This document shows, piece by piece, positions 1 through 10,300 of a stretch of 56,345 bases of DNA. Made by a program: the position numbers and the translations under genes. How positions within the stretch are numbered: position 1 is the first letter of the stretch; each line of letters starts with the position of its first letter. The notes below the pieces were generated by a model. That model ran no database searches. It had not been told where the DNA came from and was given only the letters and a program-made list of their open reading frames with translations. The DNA comes from Branchiostoma floridae (Eukaryota; Chordata; Leptocardii; Amphioxiformes; Branchiostomatidae): positions 9,462,670 through 9,519,014 of the forward strand of contig NC_049987.1 of NCBI RefSeq assembly GCF_000003815.2, given 5' to 3'.

Positions 1-693
1 GGGATGTGGACTTAACTAATTAGTTACCCGGAAATTTTGATTTAAATCCGGTGCCCGTGTGTAACCTAGGAAGCGAAGGGTTTTGGCCGCGTAATTGGTA
101 TATTAACGGAGTCGTGGCATTGGCGAAAATCATTTGTACAACGGGTGCAATTTGGCCACACAATTTGCAATGTGGATTGACTAGCATAGACATTGCGAGC
201 TTGTCAATTGCTAGTAGTAAGCGAGTAGCTAATTCATTTTAGGGGAGGTAGTCATGCAGTCTGGCGAAAAGGTCATCCCCGAGCCAAAGTGACCGGGGTG
301 ATGACGTGCCTCCTGTCCTCCAAATTGTGTTTCTAGCTATACGGGGTGCTTTTTGTACATGGTATGGAATATTGCATTGGGAGTTGGAGGAGTTTAGAAG
401 CTGACTCTACCCACAGTTAGTGACATCTCCCTGCTGACACCCATTCAGTAAATTTGGAGGGGAGGTGCGTCAGCACCACAGGAACCACTCCAGATCCAGG
501 CAGAGTTTATAGCAAGGCAAGAGTTTGTGGTAGCGTCACAATTTACAAGGGGTGTGCCTTGTGGCTTAACTTAGTTTTATTTGGGGCAATAGCCGGTGGT
601 ATTTGGTCCGCCAATTACATGACCATGAAATGTAGCCTGAAAAACAGGGTAGGCATTCAAGATTTATCTTGTTTGGTGGAAAGGGCAAAAGGT
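1..693. repeat. Duplicated segment, copy 1 (same as 10604-11296)
   Basis: Every line compared matches 10604-11296 at a constant offset of 10603, with no difference seen. In this copy the sequence continues to the promoter-like segment at 996-1087. Short open frames inside (51-242 and 454-744) show no recognisable protein. It is either a recent duplication, the 3' end of a repeated element, or a haplotype/assembly duplicate. Confidence 0.93.
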
Positions 694-930
694 GTTATGT
701 GGTTTTGGAAAGACAGAGAATTTTGTATGAGGGAGGGGAAGTGAGTATATAAATGAGAGTGGGCTGGTGGCTAATCTAAGGTGAGGATTGACAAGAATAT
801 AGAGAAGGATAGGGCTTAACAGCCAATGAGAGATGGAATTGAGAAGTGGGAGGCGAGACTAAAGAGGAGGATAGGGGTATGTATTTAGAGAAGATCAGGG
901 CGTAATGCCCAAGTAGAGCAATGGCGGAAG

Positions 931-1277
931 ACGGCGATTTCCGCATCACTCATATCGGAGAACCTGTAGCTACGCATGATAAATAGGAAACTATTTGTCA
1001 TGCGATGCTATTGGTTGAGAGATATGGGTGACGTCATCACACCCACTCTATAAAGCACAGCGGAGGAATAGATCACTGCAGTCTACAAGTTCTCCGTACG
1101 CCTTTGAGCCCCTAAGCGACCCACCCGCCCACCCTGACAGATGGCCATTTTGGTGGGGTACAAGCGCCCGTTCTGGGGCGGGCGCCATAGCCGGCTTGAA
1201 GCCTTAGGCTCCAGACGGCGATTTCGGCATCACTCATATCGGAGAACCTGTAGCTACGCATGATAAATAGGAAACTT
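931..1277 (+). repeat. Tandem promoter-flanking repeat, period about 284 bp, gap-truncated
   Basis: The stretch 931-992 (acggcgattt...aataggaaac) recurs at 1215-1276 with one difference seen. The second unit breaks off in the gap just where the promoter-like segment would begin, which suggests a promoter array collapsed by assembly. Confidence 0.7.
996..1087 (+). promoter_or_regulatory. CRE + TATA promoter-like 92-bp segment, copy 1
   Basis: Contains TGACGTCA (a full CRE palindrome), then CTATAAAGCA (TATA box), then about 30 bp later a GCAGTCTACA stretch where initiation would be expected. It is identical over 92 bp to 5265-5356. The segment starts TGT and ends ACA, as many LTRs do. The 62 bp before it (931-992) recur at 1215-1276, so it lies in a tandem unit of about 284 bp cut by the gap. 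Confidence 0.5.
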
Positions 1278-1377
1278 NNNNNNNNNNNNNNNNNNNNNNN
1301 NNNNNNNNNNNNNNNNNNNNNNNNNNNNNNNNNNNNNNNNNNNNNNNNNNNNNNNNNNNNNNNNNNNNNNNNNNNNN
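1278..1377. other. 100-N assembly gap
   Basis: Exactly 100 N, the usual placeholder for a gap of unknown size. It cuts MOXD1-like exon 9 on its 3' side. On its left it breaks inside a second copy of the promoter-flanking repeat (1215-1277). The gap probably hides collapsed tandem repeats and possibly later MOXD1 exons. Confidence 0.98.
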
Positions 1378-4300
1378 CATACATTCTCACTATTGGTGTG
1401 TAGTAGAACCTCAGTCCGGAACTGTCCCGTTCACCTGTAGCAACAATAGTAAAGTACATGTGTGGAAGTTAATCATTGTTGCTTTTAGCACAGTGCGACC
1501 TGAACAGCAGATCTTAAGTCCTCGGTATAGTTATGAACTGGTGAAACATGCATATGCAGATACCTTAACCCCGTATGCACTATGATTTGCAAATAGGGAT
1601 TCACCAAGGCACGGGGTTCGCGAATCCTGTCATGAAAGATTGAAATTCAGCTCTGCGGGGGATCCCAATCAGCCGAATAGAATCGTTTAATTTCAAGTCG
1701 ACAGATTAAAGTAAGGTCTCCTACATGCCCTAATAGGGCCTTCACACGGAAATCGAATTAGCAGGAATCAAGCCGAACCAGCCGGAATGAAGTATTTGCA
1801 AACTTCGTGTCACATTCGGGGCCATTCGGGTGGGAATTCCAAATGGGCCTTAAATCCCCTTCACACGAGAAGGAATGAGCCGGAATGCCTTCAGAATGAA
1901 AATTCTTGTCTATTCCTGTGAATTCGTAGTGCATTCTAGACATTCTTACGGCATTCGAAATGTTCTTTCGGCCACATTCTGGCAGGATTCGAGGTGGCTT
2001 GCCGTTTCAGTTCTTCATCGAATGAGATAAGAATGTTTCGAATAATGTTAGAATGCCGTAGAATGCGGTCAGACTGCAATCAGAATAGTTAGAATACACT
2101 AAGAATCCACTACGAATGCCATTCGATATTTCTCCACTTCGAATGCACCTCGACAGTTTTTAACATGTCAAAAACTTTCGAGCCAGCCAAAAGAACGGGG
2201 ACGAATATCTCGAATGCAGTAAGAATGTTTAGAATACAGTATGAATTGCGAGGAATTGCCACGAATAGAAAAAAAATTTCATTCGGACGGCATTCCGGCT
2301 CATTCGTGCTCTCGTGTGAAGGGGGCTTTAAGCGAGTGACTTACCACTGATCCGATCTGGGTTGTCATAGTGCATTTCCAACATGACGTAATCTGGATCA
2401 TCGTCTGTACCAAGCGAGAAGCCCACGTGGTTTGGATAAGTGAAGCCCTGTGGAAATAGAGCATGCATTTTAGAAAAAAATGGCAGTTTGGAAGACTGAC
2501 GCCAAGTTAAGACAAGGTGATCTCATTGTCTACTTGTGTACACAACCAAGGCCTGGTGCATAGGATTCATCTATCATTGGCTCAAGATATACCAACCTTC
2601 CCTCCAATCGCCCAGGCAGTCATGATGGATTTGCAGTGGTTCCATTCTTCCGGCATGTTGGGATGGTAACACTCATGGCCCCCGTCCAACATCGGAGGCA
2701 CTTGTCCCAACTTGCACTGGTAAACGACTGCGTGGTGAAAAAGGGCCTCGTGACCCGGCTGGATGATCGGTTCGATCTGACAAACGGACACATGATTGGT
2801 AAAAATTCGTGTTTAGACGTCGGTCTCCTGATGGCGGGGATTAAGTAGAGGCTTTAAAGATTGAAAACTGAAGGAATTTAACACTGATTATTGACTACGC
2901 CTAAAAGCAGTTACTCAAGCATCTGGATATGGTTTTGGAAACAGTAAAACGTTTCAAATAGCATCCACTGTCTGACACTGGCGAAATATAGTGGATGCTA
3001 TCTGTAAGGTATGATCGTTTCCAAAATCATATCCAGTTGCTTGACTAACTGTTTTGGGCGTATCTCATTACCTGGATGTCTAAAATTCATCGATGGTCAT
3101 TAGCAAGTCTTCATCTTCCTTGTGAAGCTTAATTACTTGCAGTTAGACTGAGGTTTAGCGCTAAGGACAAAGTCTAGGTTAGAATCCGTTTATGAGAGAA
3201 CAAGCAACGGTATGATATTTTCATTTTATCAGAGTAATGTCTTGGATCACCTTGACAATATGGTGCTTTCTATCCAGTATAGGTAGCCGCACGGTGTTAC
3301 ACCAGTATGTCGTCTCCTTCGCAGGAACAAGCACCTGAAGGTCAATACAGTCAGGATTTGAGTACCATACCGTAACATTCATTTATCATTTTAAAGCCAT
3401 TGAAACGAGAGCTTTTGTAGCTACATCCCAGAAACAAAGGAATCAAATGATGTCGCTTTATATTAAAATATTTTGCCACTTTCAGCTGTTGTTGTTTTGA
3501 GAAAGACTTCTGAGACTATCGTTTCCCCACTCTTAACCTAAAAGTTATCCATATCCATCGGATCTTGGTTTGAGGGAGCTACGTTAAATTCAAAAGTGAT
3601 TGAAAATCGCAGACCTAGGGAGACAGGTACTCACGTTTGAGCTGGTCAGTTCGAAGCTGAGGATGTTGCTGTCCTGTATATCCAGGGTTGGCGGGTTCTT
3701 CTGCAGCAGGATGATGCTCTTACTGCCGCGGTTACTGCCGTGGTACAGCACGTGTGGGCCGTTCTGCCCAGCAAGGCTATTTTCCAGTGGGTCCAGGTCG
3801 TTAAAGGACCAGATCACTCGCTGGGTGTCTTCCTATCGGAAGGATGAAGGCAGTAAGTTTTTTCCTACATGTATACCATACAGGCCAAAGGGCAAGCACC
3901 CTCCGGGCAGGCCCGGGAAAAGATGGAAGGACAGCATACAAGAAACACCAACAAAGCACAGATTGGGCGGACTAAGGCCTACATGTACATATATACATAA
4001 GGAGTAATCAGGAGGAATAGAGGAAACGATACTCTCAAAAGTTACAATCTGCATGATATATAAGAATCTATTAGCCAAATAGTTGGCACATATTAAAATG
4101 CAAACAAACACAGACAGAAGAAAAAATAAAGTACATTGGGAAAGGCAACATTTTTTTACAAAAATGCTGAATGTCACTCTAGCCTTATGTTAAGCTACTC
4201 ACATCCATTACTATACCATTAGGCTTACCCCCAAGAATGTGTGGGAGTGAAAAAAAGGAATTGGGGCTATGAATGGGGGTATCTGAGTAGCCTGACGTGA

Positions 4301-7300
4301 TAGCCAGTCCAGGTAGACAGCCCATGTAGCCAGGCCTGGGGCACAGCCCAGCCTTTTCCGTAAACCCTTTTATGCCAGGACGAAGAAAGAAAAAGAACAC
4401 ACCAGGAAAAAAATATGATTTCTCCTTCGGAAAAACATAACAGCACATCATACTCCTTACCGTGATCTCCCTGTCCTCTGCGGTGTCGCACGGGCGGAGC
4501 TTCCTGCGGAACCTGAGGACGGTGTGCGTGCCGTTCTCGTACCCAGACAGCAGCTCCACGTCCTGATGCGCGTCCAGCCGCGGCTCGAAGTACCCCTCCG
4601 CAAAACGGTCCTGGAACACATGAACTCACTGTCAGACAATACACTCTTAACAGCCGCGGTTCGAAGTACCCCTCCGCAAGACGGTCCTGGAACACATGAA
4701 CTCACTGTCAGACAATACACTCTTAACAGCCGAGGCTCGAAGTACCCCTCCGCAAAACGGTCCTGGAACATCCATATAGCATGAAATCAGACTTGATTAT
4801 TTATCAGATCTGTTTAGCTTTTGATATTATTTTAGGACAATAAATTAAACGTGATAATTTTAAAAGTTGTGATAAATTGTTTGAATAGTTATATATCTCA
4901 ATGTTTGTCTATATACTAGTGAATTGATGTGATAGAGTGATGCTATCACATTGATTTACTAGTAAGCACAATTCTTCTCTTACTAGTGAATCAATGTGAC
5001 ACATTTTTCAGTAGTAAACCCAATTTATTTCTTCTTACTAGTGAATTAATGTGATAGAGGGGTGCTATCACATTTTCACTAGTAGACACAAATCTAGACT
5101 GCTACACAATGCGCTTTTCACTGTGGCGGAGGTCACTTTGTAGGTATTCTAATGTTTGCGAAATGCGATGATCTTGGCTAAACCATGGGACTGCGTTCTT
5201 GGAAGAATTTTATAATGTGGTCGCAAAAGACAGACCTCACTATGTCTAAAACACTGGCGCTATTTGTCATGCGATGCTATTGGTTGAGAGATATGGGTGA
5301 CGTCATCACACCCACTCTATAAAGCACAGCGGAGGAATAGATCACTGCAGTCTACAGGTTCTCCGCCTGCCGTTGGAGCCTAAGCGACAGAACCAGGCTG
5401 TCGCTTCCTCCCCACCAAAAGGCCATCTTGTGAACTGTGACAATGGCGAAGATGTCGTCCATCCCGTTTTAAGGTTTGGTAGTTCGCCCGTGCGCGGTTC
5501 TGGTGGTATGAGATTATGTAGAATGTTGTGGTGGGCGTGTAGCGCCGTCGTGTTATACGTTTGTGGCATGTTCTTGCCTGACAGATTGGCTGTCCGTTCT
5601 TCATGTGCGTCGAAGGAGCGACCAAGAGGTTGGACTTTTGTTCTGTACTTCTTCCCTTTTCACTCGCTACGTTATTTTCCAGGTTCGGTGAAGGAAAGGA
5701 GACGGCCAAGCTATATGTGAGAGGTTTATTCCTGTGTTAACTTTTGCTTTGTCTCCGTGAGGTGAGTTAATCTTTGACACCTGGTCACGCACGTGGGAAT
5801 TCGGAGTCATCAAATCGCCAGACAGGCTGCCTCGTTTCCTCTTTTCTTTCCCCTTTGTTTCGACTTAGGACAAGGGAGTGTTTGTGCGTTGCATGTACCC
5901 GCATTTTATTTTCTCGTTGAGTTGGCATTTTGCTATGTGTTTCTTTGTTCGTTTAGTCGATAGACTTTGCAGGTCCAGGGAGGGACGTCGTTAGAGCTTG
6001 AACGGATTAGTCCCTACACGTGCACGGCAGCTAGCTGTGTAGTTGGTGTTTTGTTCTCAGGTATGCGGATGAAGGTGACGGAATTCCTTGCTGTTGCGTG
6101 TGTGTAATTGTGTTTGTATCGTGGGTGCTTTATTGCTGGTTGATGTATGTGCCTGTGTTGGGTGTTTGAAGCCTCTCTCTCATGTTATCGTGAAATTCGC
6201 TCACCTTTGAGGTCAGGCTGTGTGATTCTGGCGTGTGAGAATGTGTTGCCTCGTGCAGTTACGAGCATGGCGCATCAAGGTTAAAGTACTAATGTGTCGC
6301 TGTTTGGTTATCTCTTTAATTTTCGTAGGCTTGAATCTGCCAGAGATGTATAGCGAAGGGGTCCCCCAGATATCGGCGCCCTCCACCTCCTTAGGGTCTC
6401 GCCGCAGGGCTCACTCTACCGTGGTCTTGGCGTCCACCTCGGCAGCCCCATCAGCTACGTCCCCAGCACTTTCATCCGCGGTGGCCGCGGTTGGGTTGGT
6501 ATAAACTGGTATACGGGAATTTTATCGTTGTTTGTGGTTGTATTGGAGGAGCGTTATTACTGTGTTGGTGCATTTGTTTGTGGTTGTATTGGAGGAGCGT
6601 TATTACTGTGTTGGTGCATTTGTTAGTGGGTGGAATTGACGTTTCTTTCTCCCGATTAACAGTTTAGAACTTTCCTGACGTGTCAGTCTGACAGCCTTGT
6701 ATGTGTACAGCAGACGTGACAGAGCCAGTTCCATTTTTGTCCTTCTTGAAGAAGAAAACCCAGCGTTGTAGACAAGTTGTGCCTATTTTCCCTTCCCTGT
6801 ATGACCCCACTTCGTCCCATTGTTCGCAGGTATGTACCACCGGCAGCGAGGCGGAGCACGTGCACATGAATTCTTTCAGGTGTGAGCCAGTGAAACACTT
6901 ACGTGTCACGCGGGTCTCCTTTGTGCGGTGTGAGGCTATTCTGTCACATTTCCTTTCCAGAATTAGCTGTCGTTGGGGTATTCCAGGGGCGACTTCCAGG
7001 ATGATGGAACAAATGTGTATGACAACCTGACGAGAACCTAATTACTTTCCGCAGCTAGGTCAGTGTGATTAGCAGCGGACGACGTGGAGTCGATCAGTTT
7101 CGACCGTGTCGCACGTGGTTTCAGACACATCAATGCCTCCCCGTGTTACTGTTGTGTGGTTTGTTTCGAGTTGCTTTCATGTCGGGAGAAATATTTGTGC
7201 CATGTTGGTGTTCATAGCTCTAAGATGTGCTTGGGGAACTGACAGTTTCTGTTTTGTTTTGTTTTCTCCCGGTTAGGAATTGACTCCTTTCACCAAGTGT

Positions 7301-10300
7301 TTCAGCCTGATAGCCCTTTACAGCGGCTGGTTTTACAGGGCTAGTTTTGCGGTTCTTCATCCTAGCAGAGGAAGTATTACCACCTGTTTGAGATGAATTG
7401 AATCTGTTTTCCCATCTCTGTTTTGTCCCCTGTGATTTCATTGTTTGCAGGTATGTGGCACCTGGTCGCGGCGTGGGATTTGGCGCCAACTTGCCTCGAC
7501 GTGGGCTCCAAAAGGGGTTGATGAAAGCTCCTTGATGCCTAGGAATCAGTTTGCGTGTATTACTCCGGTTTGTTCTGTGTCCGGGTGCCTCTCATTTGAA
7601 GCTCTGCATTTTAGTTTTTAGCTTTGCCATAGACCAGGATCCGCCGTGTTGCACGTGGTGTGTAGAGACACTCTGCTACTCCTGTTGTTGCTGTTTAATT
7701 GAGGTGTTCTCGACAGTTACAGTCTCCGAGCCGCTACAAGAGGCATCCCTCGCACGTGAGTCACAGTCGACGTGGTCACGGTGGCGCGGTTGGCCACCCA
7801 TGGCGACGGTTTGTAGTGGTATCTTTTTTTTTTTTTTTTCTAGGCGTGTACCCTATATGTCGTCTTCAGTAATTCTCATTCGTTGTGTGGTTGGAAGCGA
7901 AAGGTGAGTTTGTGTGGCTGGCGCCTGTTTCTAATTCTCTCATGTTATCGTGGAATTCGCCCACCTTTGAGGTCCAGGCTGTGTGGTCGAGCGTGGTTTG
8001 TGAATAACACTCCGGGTCCTGTCTACCTTAACCGTGTGTTGGATGATTGATAATCGGTCAGCTGTTTATCGATGTGTTTCAATTTTTTAGACTGGAGTGG
8101 ACTACACGCTGACAACGACAGTACAACAGACGAGCCGTCAGGCGCAGCCAGGCCCCGGGCTTCAGTACCCCCGCCACGTAAGGAGTCAGACGCAGATCAC
8201 CTCCGGCTTCGGTGGACGCCCGGGCCCCTTGGACAGCGTCAGTAGCGGTCCTCAGTACGGCAGCCTGCCCGAACACGAGTCGGAGTGGGAGGGATGTCCG
8301 GCCCTCAGGCGCTACCACACCCCAGATGGCAGCTCCTCCCCGGCAGAGAGTCAGACTCCGGCGCGCGCTGCGTCGGTCCTGGTGGTTCCAGACACAACCA
8401 GTTTAGCTGTAAGTGCGCACCATGCTTCAGGACCAGGCTCAGCTTTTCAGGCTAGGGGCGTGGAGCTGGGTATGTGTCTGGAGTGAGATTGGACGTATTT
8501 TTAAGATATGTTTTGTAACTTGTTTGTTGTCTCCAGGTTGGCGGAGCGGAGGTATCCGGTACGCGGTGTGTGTGCACTGTTGTTTAACACCAGGTTCCAT
8601 TCCCGGTCCGACTTCGGGTCGCGGGGTGAAGCTGCATTCCTGTGCGAGACCAAGCAAGATTCCCGGTTCGACCTCGGGGCGTGGGGTGAAGCTGCATTCC
8701 TGTGCGAGACCAAGTAAGATTCCCGGTTCGACCTCAGGTCGCGGGGTGAAGCTGCATTCCTGTGTGAGACCAAGCAAGATTCCCGGTTCGACCTCGGGTC
8801 GCGGGGTGAAGCTGCATTCCTGTGTGAGACCAAGTAAGATTCCCGGTTCGACCTCGGGTCGCGGGGTGAAGCTGCATTCCTGTGTGAGACCAAGCAAGAT
8901 TCCCGGTTCGACCTCGGGTCGCGGAGTGAAGCTGCATTCCTGTGTGAGCTCAAGTAAGATTCCCGGTTCGACCTCGGGTCGCGGGGTGAAGCTGCATTCC
9001 TGTGTGAGACCAAGTAAGATTCCCGGTTCGACCTCGGGTCGCGGGGTGAAGCTGCATTCTTGTGCGAGACCAAGTAAGATTCCCGGTTCGACCTCGGGTC
9101 GCGGGGTGAAGCTGCATTCTTGTGCGAGACCAAGTAAGATTCCCGGTTCGACCTCGGGTCGCGGGGTGAAGCTGCATTCCTGTGCGAGACCAAGCAAGAT
9201 TCCCGGTTCGACCTCGGGTCGCGGGGTGAAGCTGCATTCCTGTGGGAGACCAAGCAAGATTCCCGGTTCGACCTCGGGTCGCGGGGTGAAGCTGCATTCC
9301 TGTGGGAGACCAAGTAAGATTCCCGGTTCGACCTCGGGTCGCGGGGTGAAGCTGCATTCCTGTGGGAGACCAAGCAAGATTCCCGGTTCGACCTCGGGTC
9401 GCGGGGTGAAGCTGCATTCCTGTGGGAGACCAAGTAAGATTCCCGGTTCGACCTCGGGTCGCGGGGTGAAGCTGCATTCCCTGTGTGAGACCAAGCAAGA
9501 TTCCCGGTTCGATATCGGGTCGCCGGGGTGAAGCTGCATTCCTGTGTGAGACCAAGTAAGATTCCCGGCCGACCTCGGGTCGCGGGGCGAAGCTGCATCC
9601 CTGCGCGAGACCAAGTAAGATTCCCGGCCGACCTCGGGTCTCGGAGTGAAGCTGCATTCCTTTGCGAGCCTAAGTAAGATTCCCGGCCGACCTCGGGTCG
9701 CGGGGCGAAGCTGCATTCCTGTGTGAGACCAAGTAAGATTCCCGGCCGACCTCGGGTCTCGGAGTGAAGCTGTAGTCCTTTGCGAGCCTAAGTAAGATTC
9801 CAGGCCGACCTTAGGTTGCGGGGCGAAGTTACCTTCCGGTATGGGACTTGGGCAAGATTCCCGGTCTGACCTCGAGTGGCGGGGCGTAGTTACCTTCCGA
9901 TGTGAAATGGTGTAAGGTTCCCGGTCCGACTTCTTGTACATGGTCGCAGGGTAAAGTTATTTCGGGTGCCAGACCAGGTAAGATTCCAGGTCAGACCTCG
10001 GGTCGTGGGGAGAGATTAGATTCCAGTGCGAGACCAGGTTAAATTCTCGGACTTCGGGTCGCGGGATGATGATGCTTTCTGGTCTCGGTCCAGGTATAGT
10101 TCCCGGTTCGGCCTCGGCGTTGAGTCACATGCAGTGCAAGGTGCAATTCCCGGTTCGACCTCGGGTCGCGGGGTAAGTTACACGCCGGTTCTAAATCAAG
10201 TACAGTTCCTGCGGGCCCGGTCTGACTTCAGGTCGAGGAGTGAAGTTGTCTTCAAGACTGGCTCAGTCCTTGGTTCGACATTAGATCGCGGGGTGAACAA

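Noticed and set aside
51-744. Two short open frames in the duplicated block, repeated at 10654 and 11057
   Set aside because: Their preservation only reflects the identical DNA. No domain, splice context or coding bias is seen.
4267-4771. Alternative long minus-strand frames over MOXD1 exon 4
   Set aside because: They result from the 76-bp triplication shifting the frame. The in-frame version from 4610 matches the DOMON domain and its neighbours' phases.
5442-5471. ATG at 5442 in good context as the start of the nested gene
   Set aside because: The frame closes after nine codons before any usable donor, so it cannot be the N-terminal exon as it stands; it could be an upstream ORF.
8413-9941. 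Long repeat proteins of 372 codons (plus) and 500 codons (minus)
   Set aside because: Both come from a 60-bp tandem repeat whose period is a multiple of three and whose unit lacks stops in several frames. Both strands are equally open, and the array edges degenerate with indels.
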